From: Glaesserella australis
Lineage (GTDB): Bacteria; Pseudomonadota; Gammaproteobacteria; Enterobacterales; Pasteurellaceae
Assembly: GCF_003260095.1 (NCBI RefSeq)
Contig: NZ_PTPX01000022.1
Span: 1 to 44,333 of the forward strand
DNA: 44,333 nt
Direction: 5' to 3'
The stretch's first letter is position 1; the number at the start of each line of letters is the position of its first letter. The notes under the pieces are model-generated. The model had not been told where the DNA came from and did no database searches. It worked only from the letters and a program-made list of their open reading frames with translations. The translations under genes were made by a program, and so were the position numbers. Below are positions 15,972 to 25,271 of the stretch, piece by piece.

Positions 15972-16943
15972 TTATTTGGTTGCAGTCGCACCAACCGCCC
16001 CCTTCCAATTATTTTCTTGCTTGGTTGAATCTTCATGTTTTGCTTCACCTAAAAGAATCTCACCATTTTTTCCATACAAACCACCATCAAATTGCCCTGC
16101 TTTAACAAGTTTTCCATTCTCTCTAGTATATAACTGAGTAAAAATTGAACCGTTTTCACCAACTGACTGTGGTGTATTTGTGGTTAAATGCCAACCTGAA
16201 CGATCTGATTGCCCTGCAATCTCAATCGAAATAGATTTACTTGCATTTCTATAATTCGCTGAAACATCTGCTTCAAGAGCTTGTTGCGGTGCTGAATCAA
16301 GAGCATAGTACATTTTACCACGGTAAGTCATGTCTACATTTGGAACACTTCTGGCTTCTTCTCTCGCTTCTCGCAATGCCATATATTTATATTCAGCAAC
16401 ATTCTCTTCAGGGTGATATTGGCTTGGTTTTGTTTTGCTTAATGCAGCATAACCATAATATCCCACTAACTGCCCATCAGAATCTCTCAGAGTGTGTATC
16501 TGTTGAGCATTTAAATGAGCGTCGCTAAGCCCTGCAAGTTTTAATTCCGTTCCATCAAGGTTAATACTCATCCAAGCATTTGCATCATAATGTCCGCCAT
16601 TTTTCGAGAAACGACCAAAAATTTCGCTGTCACTTAGTTTTTGAGAAACAGGCTCTGCCGTTTTATCCGGATTTGATAAAAGATGCTTAGCTTGTTTATC
16701 TTCTGTTAGCTTTTTCTCTGATTTAGCTTGTTCTGCTTCAGATTTTTTATACACTTCGGTAGGTTGTGTTTTAATTGAGCGATTATTACCCGCTTGTGGT
16801 TGAAGCGTTTCAGACTTTTTAGTTTCTGTCTTTACTTCAGTTTTCGTACTTGTCTGATGATGAGTCCCCTTCGATCCACCACCACATGCAACTAAAACTA
16901 AACTTGACAGTAGCGTTAAGCTCAATTTTTTTACTTTGTTCAT
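15972..16943 (-). CDS. Surface-type lipoprotein, probably Slam-dependent
   Basis: The protein has 323 aa with a lipoprotein signal (LVLVAC lipobox, then GGGSKG, a flexible glycine tether). A low-complexity Lys/Thr/Gln-rich region runs to about residue 100. The C-terminal 200 residues look like a small beta-barrel domain. The ending GQFDGGLYGKNGEILLGEA resembles the GGxFYGxNAxElGG close of TbpB, HpuA and factor H-binding proteins, which Slam translocons export. The exact ligand cannot be named. SD AAGGAG lies before the ATG. No Slam or TonB-dependent receptor gene is adjacent; upstream on the same strand is a decayed gene. Start and class are well supported, the Slam link is inferred. Confidence 0.7.
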   Translation of the reverse strand: MNKVKKLSLTLLSSLVLVACGGGSKGTHHQTSTKTEVKTETKKSETLQPQAGNNRSIKTQPTEVYKKSEAEQAKSEKKLTEDKQAKHLLSNPDKTAEPVSQKLSDSEIFGRFSKNGGHYDANAWMSINLDGTELKLAGLSDAHLNAQQIHTLRDSDGQLVGYYGYAALSKTKPSQYHPEENVAEYKYMALREAREEARSVPNVDMTYRGKMYYALDSAPQQALEADVSANYRNASKSISIEIAGQSDRSGWHLTTNTPQSVGENGSIFTQLYTRENGKLVKAGQFDGGLYGKNGEILLGEAKHEDSTKQENNWKGAVGATATK

Positions 16944-16965
16944 TTTGTCTCCTTATAAAAGTTAG

Positions 16966-17317
16966 TTAGCCCGCAACATCTAAATCAGGTGACACATCAC
17001 CTAAATTATAGGCTTCTAATTTAATTGGACTATTCGGTTCAAAATTAAAAATTGTCACCGTGCCTTGTGTCGCAGATAATAAATGGCTTTATGAAAATAA
17101 AACGAAACTATAATAAACAGCCTTCATAGCATTACGATGAACAGCAGCTAAAATAGTTTCGTCCTTTTCTCGCCTATTTTGTGAGCGTTTTCCTTTGGCA
17201 AAAAATGTTCAATTCTTCACCAATCTTGAGAAAACCAGCCCTACCTGCCCAAGCGTAATAAAGTTCTGGATGTTCGTCAATCAATTCCTGGCTTTTTTGG
17301 TCTGACCACTTTCCCAT
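16966..17317 (-). pseudogene. Decayed small gene of unknown family
   Basis: An ATG at 17317 begins MGKWSDQKSQELIDEHPELYY and runs to a stop at 17174. One base less in the A6/T6 run at 17200-17205 shifts into a frame that continues KGKRSQNRREKDETILAAV. After a TAA at 17089-17091 the same frame goes on (SATQGTVTIFNFEPN...DVSPDLDVAG) to a final stop at 16966. The pieces line up as one gene of about 117 codons with one frameshift and one nonsense codon. I do not recognise the family. It ends just upstream of the lipoprotein gene and could once have been cotranscribed with it. Confidence 0.5.
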
Positions 17318-17524
17318 ATTGAGTGATTTCCTTTTTATCTTTAAGTGGATCTTAGGGATTAACAATTTCAAAGAGTTATACTAAGCTATCTAAAACTAGG
17401 ACTACTTTTCATGCTATCAAGCAAAAATACGGTATTCCGAATGCACCTAAGTATTGTGATCATTTCAATATTTGTAAATTTTTATGTTAAAGTAACCGCT
17501 TGATAAATTTTAGTTAGACACACT
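17318..17524. other. Intergenic stretch before mutH
   Basis: Together with the decayed gene this makes about 580 bases without an intact gene between the lipoprotein and mutH. On the plus strand an open frame ending at 17490 reads FHAIKQKYGIPNAPKYCDHF near its end, which looks protein-like but has no SD or clear start. It may be debris of another lost gene. A possible promoter for mutH lies near 17480-17515. Confidence 0.35.
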
Positions 17525-18205
17525 ATGCAACTTGCTACTCACTCATTTACTGAAAAAGAACTGCTCGCCAAAGCACAGTGGCTAGCAGGCTTTACTCTTG
17601 GGGAAATCGCTGAACAGCTCCATATCTCTGTTCCGCCCGATTTACGCCGAGATAAAGGCTGGGTTGGAATGTTGATTGAAACGGCGTTGGGGGCAAAAGC
17701 AGGTAGCAAAGCGGAGCAGGATTTCGCTCACTTGGGGATTGAGCTAAAAACCATTCCCGTTAGTGAACAAGGCTTACCGTTGGAAACCACGTTTGTCAGT
17801 CTCGCCCCTTTAACCGATAATCACGGCATTGTGTGGCAAACATCCCATGTTAAGCATAAATTGCAACGGGTGCTTTGGATTCCTGTTGAAGGTAAGCGCT
17901 CAATTCCACTTGAAAAAAGACATATTGGACAACCAATTTTATGGTCACCCTCTATTAAACAAGAGCAGCAACTACAACAAGACTGGGAAGAATTAATGGA
18001 ATTGATTGTACTCGGGCGGTTAAATGAAATTAATGCCAGTTTAGGCGAAGCACTTCATCTGCGCCCTAAAGGGCGAAATAATCGCTCGTTGGCAGGAGCA
18101 ATTAATCAATATGGAGAAAAAATTCAGTCTCTTCCCCTTGGATTTTACTTACGTAAACAATTTACTGCCGAGATTTTACAAAATTTTTTACATTCTCCCC
18201 TTTAA
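17525..18205 (+). CDS. mutH: DNA mismatch repair endonuclease MutH
   Basis: MutH nicks the unmethylated strand at hemimethylated GATC sites when activated by MutS and MutL. The 226-aa protein is of the PvuII/Sau3AI fold. The catalytic Asp, Glu and Lys can be seen in [17 protein letters not shown] (near residues 67-83), and the upstream [13 protein letters not shown] supplies another Glu. Length is close to E. coli MutH (229 aa). It implies a Dam-methylated genome. The following TerC-family gene is also the mutH neighbour in E. coli (ygdQ). Confidence 0.96.
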   Translation: MQLATHSFTEKELLAKAQWLAGFTLGEIAEQLHISVPPDLRRDKGWVGMLIETALGAKAGSKAEQDFAHLGIELKTIPVSEQGLPLETTFVSLAPLTDNHGIVWQTSHVKHKLQRVLWIPVEGKRSIPLEKRHIGQPILWSPSIKQEQQLQQDWEELMELIVLGRLNEINASLGEALHLRPKGRNNRSLAGAINQYGEKIQSLPLGFYLRKQFTAEILQNFLHSPL

Positions 18206-18291
18206 TTTTTTCATTGCTCTCTATATGATGTGCAACTTTTAATTCGGCAAATTTTGTCATTTTTTCGTCTTATTTATCAAGGAATATGTCT

Positions 18292-19032
18292 ATGTTTGAG
18301 TGGATTGCTAGCCCCGAAGCGTGGGTTGCTCTCTTTACCTTAGCAGCATTAGAAATCGTGCTAGGTATTGATAACATTATCTTCATTAGTATTTTAGTTT
18401 CTCGCTTACCTGAAAAACAGCGTCAATCGGCTCGTTTAATCGGTTTAGCTCTCGCTATGGGAACACGTATTCTTCTCTTGCTTTCTTTAGCATGGATGAT
18501 GCGTTTGGTCGATCCACTCTTTTCAATTATGGATAAACCAATTTCAGGGCGTGATTTAATTCTTTTCTTCGGGGGCTTGTTCCTTGTAGTGAAAAGCTCA
18601 ATGGAATTAATCGAAGCAGTAAAAGGTGAACCACACGATACAGAAAGCTCATCAGGTAAAAAAGCTAACTATTTCATGATCTTAATTCAAATTGCCGTAT
18701 TAGATATTGTCTTCTCTCTCGACTCAGTAATTACAGCGGTGGGTATGGCTGATGATATTCCTGTGATGGTGATTGCAATTATGATCGCAGTTGGTGTGAT
18801 GATGTTTGCTGCAAAACCAATCGGCGATTTCGTGGATCATAACCCAACCATTAAGAACTTAGCGCTTGCCTTCTTAATTCTTATCGGTATTGCATTAATG
18901 GGCGAAGGTTTCAACATTCATATTCCAAAATCAGCGATTTATACCGCAATGGGCTTCTCCGTCATTGTTGAATTTATCAACATTAAAATGCGGAAAAACC
19001 AAGCAAAACATCAAATTAAATCGCAAGAATAA
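18292..19032 (+). CDS. TerC-family inner-membrane protein (YgdQ-like)
   Basis: This is an integral membrane protein of about 246 aa with seven or so hydrophobic segments. Family motifs are LEIVLGIDNIIFISIL near residues 18-33 and DIVFSLDSVITAVGM near 140, each with the conserved acidic residues of TerC transporters. Relatives have been linked to tellurite resistance and manganese export; the YgdQ subgroup is uncharacterised. The start at 18292 is chosen because AAGGA sits 8 nt before it, but only 2 nt before the ATG at 18286, and E. coli YgdQ begins at the same point. mutH-ygdQ order is conserved with E. coli. Confidence 0.9.
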   Translation: MFEWIASPEAWVALFTLAALEIVLGIDNIIFISILVSRLPEKQRQSARLIGLALAMGTRILLLLSLAWMMRLVDPLFSIMDKPISGRDLILFFGGLFLVVKSSMELIEAVKGEPHDTESSSGKKANYFMILIQIAVLDIVFSLDSVITAVGMADDIPVMVIAIMIAVGVMMFAAKPIGDFVDHNPTIKNLALAFLILIGIALMGEGFNIHIPKSAIYTAMGFSVIVEFINIKMRKNQAKHQIKSQE

Positions 19033-19040
19033 TGTAAAAT

Positions 19041-19065
19041 AAGCCCTCACATTGAGGGCTTTTTA
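19041..19065 (+). terminator. Terminator of the TerC-family gene
   Basis: AAGCCCTCA / TGAGGGCTT with a 3-nt CAT loop and TTT AATTT tail, 9 nt after the stop codon and before nagZ. Confidence 0.85.
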
Positions 19066-19079
19066 ATTTAAGGATACTT

Positions 19080-20102
19080 ATGTTACTTATCGATCTCGCC
19101 GGCAACGAACTGACTCAAGAAGAGCAAGAATTGCTTGAACACCCGTTGGTTTCAGGGCTAATTTTGTTTAGCCGTAATTTTCACGACAAATCCCAACTGC
19201 ACGCCTTGATAAAATCCATTCGCCAACGAGTGAAAAAGCCGTTGCTTATTACGGTCGACCAAGAGGGCGGTCGTGTGCAACGTTTCCGAGACGGTTTTAC
19301 CAAACTGCCTGCAATGCAATCTTTTTTGCAATTAGACCGCTTGTCACTGGCGAAAGAAGCTGGTTGGCTAATGGCTGCGGAAATGTTTGCGTTGGATATT
19401 GATTTAAGTTTTGCTCCCGTGTTGGATTTAGGGCATTGTAGCAAAGCGATTGGCGACCGTTCATTTGGTGAGAAAGTAGAAACCATGTTGCCAGTCGCAG
19501 AAGCCTTTATTGACGGAATGAAAGAAGTCGGAATGGCAACTACAGGCAAGCATTTTCCTGGTCACGGGCAAGTGATCGCCGACTCTCACCTTGAAACGCC
19601 TTTTGATGATCGCCCCAAAGAGCAAATTTTCAACCACGATATTCAGCCGTTTAAGCAGTTGATTGCCAAAGGAAAATTGTCTGCGATTATGCCTGCTCAC
19701 GTTATCTACACTCAATGTGACAGCCAACCTGCCAGCGGTTCAAGCTACTGGCTGAAAACCATTTTACGCCAACAGTTGCAATTTAACGGCGTGATTTTTT
19801 CGGACGATTTAGGCATGAAAGGCGCAGGTTTTATGGGCAACTATGTGGAACGTAGCGAAAAAGCGTTGCAAGCAGGTTGTGATTTGTTGCTCCTTTGCAA
19901 TGAACCTAACGGCGTAGTGCAAGTGTTAGATAATCTCAAATATCAGCCGACACAAGCTCAAAAAGAACGCCATTTGAGCCTGATGAAACGCCGTACGATC
20001 AGTTGGTCAGAACTGGAAGCCAGCCCACGTTGGCAACAGGCTCACCAACAGCTTGCTAGCCTACAAGATCAATGGTTGGAATGGAAAGCTCAAAATGCCT
20101 AA
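19080..20102 (+). CDS. nagZ: Beta-N-acetylhexosaminidase NagZ
   Basis: NagZ removes the GlcNAc from anhydro-muropeptides in the cytosol during peptidoglycan recycling. It produces the substrate handled by AmpD, encoded earlier in the window. The 340-aa GH3 enzyme shows [14 protein letters not shown] near residue 60, the loop [16 protein letters not shown] with the catalytic His near residue 175, and the nucleophile Asp in [10 protein letters not shown] near residue 245. The stop codon overlaps the start of rlmC by 8 nt, suggesting coupled translation. Confidence 0.96.
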   Translation: MLLIDLAGNELTQEEQELLEHPLVSGLILFSRNFHDKSQLHALIKSIRQRVKKPLLITVDQEGGRVQRFRDGFTKLPAMQSFLQLDRLSLAKEAGWLMAAEMFALDIDLSFAPVLDLGHCSKAIGDRSFGEKVETMLPVAEAFIDGMKEVGMATTGKHFPGHGQVIADSHLETPFDDRPKEQIFNHDIQPFKQLIAKGKLSAIMPAHVIYTQCDSQPASGSSYWLKTILRQQLQFNGVIFSDDLGMKGAGFMGNYVERSEKALQAGCDLLLLCNEPNGVVQVLDNLKYQPTQAQKERHLSLMKRRTISWSELEASPRWQQAHQQLASLQDQWLEWKAQNA

Positions 20103-21258
20103 ACTCACTTGCCACCATTTTGAGCAACAACGTTGCACATCTTGCCAATGGCTAAATAAAAGCTACGCTGAACAGCTTGTGGAAAAAACAGAAGATCTCA
20201 AGCGGTTAGTTTCGCCCTATTTTTTGCAAACGACAGAATTTCTGCCAGCGGTAACATCGCCTTTGGCACAGTTTCGCAATAAAGCCAAAATGGTAGTAAC
20301 GGGAAGCGTTGAGCGTCCGATTTTAGGCATTTTAAACGATGACGGCACAGGCACGGATTTGAGCGACTGTCCACTCTATCCCAACACTTTTTCGGCACTG
20401 TTCCCAATACTCAAAACCTTTATCGGACGAGCTGGGCTTGTACCTTACAACGTGGCGAAAAAACGGGGTGAGCTGAAATACATTCTGATTACCCAAAGCC
20501 AATACAACCAATCGCTGATGATCCGCTTTGTGCTAAAAAGTGAAGCGAAACGACCGCTTGTAGAACGTGAATTGCCAGCGTTACTGGCTCAACTGCCTGA
20601 AAAATCGGTGGTCAGTCTCAACATTCAGCCCCAACATTCCGCCATTTTAGAGGGAGAACAAGAGATCTTTTTAACGGAACAGCAGGTGTTGGAAGAGCAT
20701 TTCAACGGCATTCCGCTGTTTATCCGCCCGCAAGGTTTTTTCCAAACCAATCCGCTTGTGGCAAGCAAATTGTACCAAACGGCACAACAATGGATTGCGG
20801 ATCTACCGATTGATCACCTTTGGGATCTGTTCTGTGGTGTGGGCGGATTTGGTTTGCATTGTGCAACAGCCTTAAGATCTCAGCGTCCAAATGTGGCTCT
20901 GACAGGTATCGAAATTTCCGCATCTGCTATTGCCAGTGCGACTAAATCAGCCCAGCATCTCGGCTTAACTAATGTTAAATTTGCTTCCCTTGACTCTGCT
21001 CAATTTGCCCTAAATGAACAAGGGCAAACGCCTGATTTCGTGATCGTCAATCCACCAAGACGAGGCATTGGCAAACCTTTAGCCGACTTTATCAACCAGC
21101 TAGGTTCGTCCTATCTGATTTATTCCAGCTGTAACGCTGAAACAATGGCAAAAGATTTTGCTAGTTTGACGAATTATCAATTAGTGAAAGTCCAACTTTT
21201 CGATATGTTTCCACATACAACACATTACGAAACGCTGACTTTTTTATCTAAGAAGTAA
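20095..21258 (+). CDS. rlmC: 23S rRNA (uracil(747)-C(5))-methyltransferase RlmC
   Basis: RlmC (RumB) makes m5U747 in 23S rRNA. I start it at ATG 20095 (387 aa), not at the in-frame ATG 42 nt further up inside nagZ, because family members begin directly with the iron-sulfur segment ([14 protein letters not shown], completed by CPLYP near residue 80). There is no N-terminal TRAM domain, which separates it from RlmD. The SAM site is [11 protein letters not shown]. The catalytic core is VNPPRRGIG, then the nucleophile Cys in [12 protein letters not shown]. An in-frame uptake-like core is present near 20200. Confidence 0.93.
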   Translation: MPKLTCHHFEQQRCTSCQWLNKSYAEQLVEKTEDLKRLVSPYFLQTTEFLPAVTSPLAQFRNKAKMVVTGSVERPILGILNDDGTGTDLSDCPLYPNTFSALFPILKTFIGRAGLVPYNVAKKRGELKYILITQSQYNQSLMIRFVLKSEAKRPLVERELPALLAQLPEKSVVSLNIQPQHSAILEGEQEIFLTEQQVLEEHFNGIPLFIRPQGFFQTNPLVASKLYQTAQQWIADLPIDHLWDLFCGVGGFGLHCATALRSQRPNVALTGIEISASAIASATKSAQHLGLTNVKFASLDSAQFALNEQGQTPDFVIVNPPRRGIGKPLADFINQLGSSYLIYSSCNAETMAKDFASLTNYQLVKVQLFDMFPHTTHYETLTFLSKK

Positions 21259-21264
21259 TATAAA

Positions 21265-21300
21265 GAAAAAACCCTATAAGCCACGCTCATAGGGTTTCTT
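21265..21300. terminator. Bidirectional terminator, rlmC and fis
   Basis: GAAAAAACCCTAT pairs with ATAGGGTTTCTT across an 11-nt loop between convergent genes. Confidence 0.85.
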
Positions 21301-21323
21301 TTAAATATCTATATCACTATGGA

Positions 21324-21620
21324 TTAGCCCATACCGTATTTTTTTAATTTTTTACGTAATGTACCGCGGTTAATACCAAGCATTGTTGCTGCACGTGTTT
21401 GATTACCGCGAGTATATTGCATTACCATATCTAACATTGGATGCTCAATTTCTGAAAGAACCAACTCATATAATTCTGTTGGATCTTCGCCACCTAATTG
21501 ATGTAAGTAATTTCTTACTGCTTGTTTCACGTTGTCACGAAGTGGCTTCGTCACTTGTTGAGATTGTGCATTCAACATTGATACTGTTAATGGGTTTTGT
21601 GTAGCTTGTTGTTCTAACAT
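21324..21620 (-). CDS. fis: DNA-binding protein Fis
   Basis: Fis is a homodimeric nucleoid protein that bends DNA, activates rRNA promoters and stimulates site-specific inversion. With the ATG at 21620 it has 98 aa, the exact E. coli length. The frame is open to a TTG at 21635 but homology favours the ATG. The C-terminal helix-turn-helix is nearly invariant ([33 protein letters not shown]). dusB lies upstream with its stop about 20 nt away, the conserved dusB-fis operon whose promoter normally ties Fis to growth rate. Confidence 0.97.
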   Translation of the reverse strand: MLEQQATQNPLTVSMLNAQSQQVTKPLRDNVKQAVRNYLHQLGGEDPTELYELVLSEIEHPMLDMVMQYTRGNQTRAATMLGINRGTLRKKLKKYGMG

Positions 21621-21639
21621 TGTATTTTTATCCAACTTA

Positions 21640-22614
21640 TTAGGATTCTAAATGAATCAATTTTACAAAATCTTCTAATGCATTTAATTGCTCTTTCGTT
21701 GAATCAAAGGCATTAAAAGTGCGTCTAAAATTTGAATTTGGCTTTAATTGTTCGACATACCAGCCAACATGTTTACGAGCAATACGATAACCCTTTTCTT
21801 CACCATAAAAATGATGAAGGTTTTCAATATGTTCTAACATAAATTGGCATTTTTGATTTAATGATAATGTCGAAACGAGCTCTCCTTTCTCGAAAAACTT
21901 TCCGATTTCCGAAAATAGCCATGGGCGCCCCAAACTGCCTCGACCAATCATCACAGCATCTGCTTGTGTGTAATCAAGAACTTGTTTTGCTTTTTCAGCA
22001 GAGACTATATCACCATTGGCAATAATAGGAATCGAAACAACCTCTTTTACTGCTTTAATACTGTCATATTCGGCATCACCATCAAATAAGCAACTTCGAG
22101 TACGACCATGTATTGTTAACGCTGAAATGCCTGCCTGTTCGGCAATTTGGGCAATTTCTAGGCAATTTCGATTCTCAGGATCCCAACCCGTTCTAATTTT
22201 TAAAGTCACAGGCACATCTACAGCATTCACAACAGCATCTAAAATGCGAGCAACTAAATCAGGTTCACGCAAAAGTGCAGAGCCTGCCATTTTTTTGTTT
22301 ACTTTTTTAGCTGGGCAACCCATATTAATATCAATAATATCTGCCCCATACTCTACATTTATCTTTGCTGCAATTGCCATTTCTGTGGGATCAGATCCCG
22401 CAATTTGCACAGCATTTATACCAATATCATCATGATGCGCTAAGCGTAAACGTGATTTTTCGGTATGCCATACATCAGGATTTGTGGACATCATCTCCGA
22501 AAAAGTTAAACCCGCACCTAACTGACTACATAATCGTCGAAAAGGCTGATCTGTAATACCAGCCATCGGTGCAAGGAAAATACGATTTTTAATTTCATAT
22601 TGACCTATCCGCAT
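21640..22614 (-). CDS. dusB: tRNA-dihydrouridine synthase DusB
   Basis: DusB reduces uridine to dihydrouridine in the tRNA D-loop using FMN and NADPH. The 324-aa TIM barrel shows [16 protein letters not shown] near residue 13, and the catalytic Cys motif [20 protein letters not shown] near residue 97. The phosphate-binding IIANGDIVS and [11 protein letters not shown] blocks follow. It is the first gene of the dusB-fis operon. A TATAAT-like -10 lies at about 22625-22635 on the minus strand, with a poor -35. Confidence 0.96.
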   Translation of the reverse strand: MRIGQYEIKNRIFLAPMAGITDQPFRRLCSQLGAGLTFSEMMSTNPDVWHTEKSRLRLAHHDDIGINAVQIAGSDPTEMAIAAKINVEYGADIIDINMGCPAKKVNKKMAGSALLREPDLVARILDAVVNAVDVPVTLKIRTGWDPENRNCLEIAQIAEQAGISALTIHGRTRSCLFDGDAEYDSIKAVKEVVSIPIIANGDIVSAEKAKQVLDYTQADAVMIGRGSLGRPWLFSEIGKFFEKGELVSTLSLNQKCQFMLEHIENLHHFYGEEKGYRIARKHVGWYVEQLKPNSNFRRTFNAFDSTKEQLNALEDFVKLIHLES

Positions 22615-22669
22615 CGATTTATCCTTTGATTATATTTAGAGCAAATTTAACAAGAGTGAATCCCAAACA

Positions 22670-22695
22670 AAAAGTACGGTATAAACCGTACTTTT
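22670..22695 (-). terminator. Terminator of glpE-sohB
   Basis: AAAAGTACGGT / ACCGTACTTTT with a 4-nt loop. On the minus strand it is followed by TGTTTGGG. It separates sohB from the dusB-fis promoter. Confidence 0.78.
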
Positions 22696-22811
22696 ATCCT
22701 ATACTAAAAGAGTAGGCTCTCTCAGTAAGGGGGCGTATCATACGCATTTTTTCACAATTTTGGAAGCCTAATTATTCGACAAAAATCAAAATTTACTCAA
22801 CTTGTCAAAAT

Positions 22812-23870
22812 TTATAGCATTGACGAACGATTCTTGTGAAGTAATTTTACCACCGTATTCTCAAAACTTGTCTCAATTTGTTCTCCAACACGTTGAGAAA
22901 GCTTTTTCTTTTGGCGATATTTTACTTCAATCACATTTTTTTCTTTCACCGCATTCAAAATCAAATCATCACTGGTAGATAGCTCATCCACTAAATTAAG
23001 CTCAATTGCTTGCTGACCAAACCAGTGCTCACCTGTTGATACTTTATCTATATCAAGGCCAGGACGATGAGTAGCAACAAACTGTTTGAACAGTTGATGT
23101 GTCTCTTCCAACTCCTGTTTGAATTTTTCTTTCCCTTTTTCTGTATTCTCACCAACTAATGTTACCGTACGTTTGTACTCACCTGCTGTCATTACATCTA
23201 CATCAATATCGTGTTTTTTCAGCAAACGATGAATATTAGGCACTTGAGCAACCACGCCAATAGAGCCAATCACCGCAAAAGGTGCAGAGACAATCTTATT
23301 CGCCACACAAGCCATCATATAACCACCACTTGCAGCGACCTTGTCTACCGCTACAGTTAATGGAATTTTTCGATCTTTTAAACGTTGAAGCTGAGAAGCG
23401 GCTAAACCATAACCATGTACAACACCACCAGGACTTTCTAGCTTAACTAAAACTTCATCTTGCTCAGGATTAGCGAGAGAGATAATTGCGTCAATCTCTT
23501 TACGTAAACTAGAGACATTGCTAGCTTGGATATCACCATGAAAATTTACTACGAACAGACGTGATTTTTTACCTTCATCGGTTGGTTCTCCACCTTCTTT
23601 TAAGCGCTTTTTCTCCGCTTTAGCCTTCTCTTTTAGCGTTTTTTTCTCTCGTTTTTCTTGGTGTTTCTGCTCTTCTTCACTTAAAAAGAAAATATTCAGT
23701 TCTTTTTGCTGATCTTGATATTTCTCCGACAAATTAGTGATCGTAATTGCCCCATTTTCTGTCTGTTTTCGAGCATCTAAAATCAACATAACCACCACTG
23801 CTACAATGCCAAATACGGTAAGTAATTCCAATAAAAAAATACCATAATTAAGTAGTACTTCTTTCCACAT
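22812..23870 (-). CDS. sohB: S49-family inner-membrane peptidase SohB
   Basis: SohB is a signal-peptide-peptidase-A-type protease of the inner membrane facing the periplasm. A multicopy plasmid of it suppresses E. coli htrA mutants. The 352-aa protein has an N-terminal transmembrane helix (residues 8-28) and a charged Lys/Glu-rich linker up to about 100. The S49 domain follows, with the Ser in VAASGGYMMACVANK near residue 185 and the Lys in AGEYKRTVT near 237. Length agrees with E. coli SohB (349 aa). It follows glpE after 15 nt and so is probably cotranscribed with it. Confidence 0.94.
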   Translation of the reverse strand: MWKEVLLNYGIFLLELLTVFGIVAVVVMLILDARKQTENGAITITNLSEKYQDQQKELNIFFLSEEEQKHQEKREKKTLKEKAKAEKKRLKEGGEPTDEGKKSRLFVVNFHGDIQASNVSSLRKEIDAIISLANPEQDEVLVKLESPGGVVHGYGLAASQLQRLKDRKIPLTVAVDKVAASGGYMMACVANKIVSAPFAVIGSIGVVAQVPNIHRLLKKHDIDVDVMTAGEYKRTVTLVGENTEKGKEKFKQELEETHQLFKQFVATHRPGLDIDKVSTGEHWFGQQAIELNLVDELSTSDDLILNAVKEKNVIEVKYRQKKKLSQRVGEQIETSFENTVVKLLHKNRSSML

Positions 23871-23885
23871 AACTTTTCCTTATTT

Positions 23886-24212
23886 CTAATAAGCTGTTTC
23901 AACAGGCAACCCAGCTTTTACCCAGCCTTCAAAGCCACCTTTTACACTATAAACTCGCTCAAATCCCTGTTCAACTAAAAACTGAGCGGTATTACGACTA
24001 CTTACGCCGTGATAACAACTCACAATCACAGGTTCATCAAAATCATATTCATCTAAAAACTTACCATAACTTTGATTCGTCAAATGAAATGCGCCTTGTG
24101 GTCGACTATAACTGAAGCGCATCATATCTCGAATATCAACTAACACAGCCCCTTCATTTTGCATCATTTCCCACGCTTGTTGTGGAGTGATCTCTATAAA
24201 TGTTTCTTCCAT
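23886..24212 (-). CDS. glpE: Thiosulfate sulfurtransferase GlpE (rhodanese)
   Basis: GlpE is a single-domain cytosolic rhodanese moving sulfane sulfur from thiosulfate to thiol or cyanide acceptors. At 108 aa it equals E. coli GlpE. The active-site loop is [16 protein letters not shown] near residue 65, with the catalytic Cys. [21 protein letters not shown] forms the preceding fold. Neighbouring glp genes of E. coli are absent; the partner here is sohB. The 5' end is close to the exbB promoter region on the other strand. Confidence 0.92.
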   Translation of the reverse strand: MEETFIEITPQQAWEMMQNEGAVLVDIRDMMRFSYSRPQGAFHLTNQSYGKFLDEYDFDEPVIVSCYHGVSSRNTAQFLVEQGFERVYSVKGGFEGWVKAGLPVETAY

Positions 24213-24295
24213 TTAATTTATTACCTCTGTTAAAGAATTGAATGAATATAGTCATTAAATACTTGAATGTAAAGCTATCACTTAAATCAGCAGTA

Positions 24296-24338
24296 TTGAA
24301 AAAAATCGAATTTTCTATATAATTAAGAACTATTATCA
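24296..24338 (+). promoter_or_regulatory. exbBD-tonB promoter with possible Fur site
   Basis: TTGAAA (24296-24301), a 16-nt spacer and TATAAT (24318-24323) form a good sigma-70 promoter. Just downstream, 24324-24338 ends in ATTATCA, a perfect right half of the Fur 7-1-7 box, while the left half matches only 4 of 7. Iron control is plausible for a TonB operon but weakly supported by sequence alone. Confidence 0.55.
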
Positions 24339-24385
24339 AATACACTTAATTGTTTTTTATTTCTAAAACTATATAAGGCAAATCC

Positions 24386-24838
24386 ATGGAACAACTTTTC
24401 CAATTTTTACAAAGTTATATTGACTACATCATTCTCGGATTACTCGGTTTAATGAGCATTATTCTATTTTCAAAAATTATTGAACGTATACTTTTTTATC
24501 GTAAGGTTGATGTAAACCAATATGAAACGATTCAAGAGCTTGAGATCGATCTCACATCTAATCTCACCACGATCTCAACAATCGGCTCTAATGCTCCGTA
24601 CATTGGGCTACTCGGTACTGTTATCGGTATTTTGTTAACCTTCTATGAACTAGGACATTCTGGTGGCGATATTGATGCAGCATCTATTATGGTTCATTTA
24701 TCACTCGCATTAAAAGCAACAGCTGTCGGTATTTTAGTTGCAATTCCTGCGATGATGTTCTACAACGGTTTTGGACGTAAAGTAGAAGAAAACAAATTGA
24801 AATGGCAAGCTCTGCAAGCACGTAAAGAGAAAGTGTAA
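24386..24838 (+). CDS. exbB: TonB-system energiser ExbB
   Basis: ExbB is the proton-channel scaffold of the inner-membrane Ton complex. The 150-aa protein has three membrane spans: about residues 13-30, 70-90 and 112-130. The cytoplasmic loop is short and the [18 protein letters not shown] motif of the MotA/TolQ/ExbB family is clear. It is shorter than E. coli ExbB (244 aa) and like the short H. influenzae form. exbD follows after 39 nt and tonB next, so one operon encodes the complex. Confidence 0.93.
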   Translation: MEQLFQFLQSYIDYIILGLLGLMSIILFSKIIERILFYRKVDVNQYETIQELEIDLTSNLTTISTIGSNAPYIGLLGTVIGILLTFYELGHSGGDIDAASIMVHLSLALKATAVGILVAIPAMMFYNGFGRKVEENKLKWQALQARKEKV

Positions 24839-24877
24839 GCGGTCACTTTAATCCTAAAATTTGCAAATGAGGTTGCG

Positions 24878-25264
24878 ATGAAAAAATTCGACGAAATTAA
24901 TATTATCCCTTTTATTGATATTATGTTGGTGCTTTTAGCTATCGTGTTAGTTACAGCATCATTTATTTCTCAAGGAAAAATTCAGGTAAATGTACCTAAA
25001 GCATCTACGACACAATCAATGAAAGCAGATGAATTAGCAAAATTACTCACCATCACTGAAAATAATGAATTTTTCTACAATGACAAGCCTATTACAAAAG
25101 AGATGCTGAATACTGAAATTGCGACTTGGGATAAAAGCCAAAAAGTGACATTAAAGGTTGATGCATCTGTTGCTTTTGAAAAGTTTGTAGAATTAACCGA
25201 TCTCCTTGCTGCAAATGAAATTAAGAATGTCGCTATTGTGACGAAAAAAGAGAATACGAAATAG
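24878..25264 (+). CDS. exbD: TonB-system protein ExbD
   Basis: ExbD couples proton flow to TonB. The 128-aa protein has a single transmembrane helix (residues 11-31) starting with the motif [18 protein letters not shown], whose Asp is the essential proton-binding residue. A periplasmic domain follows. The upstream gap contains a uptake-signal-like core (AAGCGGTCA at about 24838). Its TAG stop overlaps the tonB ribosome binding site. Confidence 0.94.
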   Translation: MKKFDEINIIPFIDIMLVLLAIVLVTASFISQGKIQVNVPKASTTQSMKADELAKLLTITENNEFFYNDKPITKEMLNTEIATWDKSQKVTLKVDASVAFEKFVELTDLLAANEIKNVAIVTKKENTK

Positions 25265-25271
25265 GATGTAT

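Noticed and set aside
20053-20094. Upstream in-frame ATG for rlmC
   Set aside because: It is inside nagZ, and the iron-sulfur N-terminus of homologues begins at 20095.
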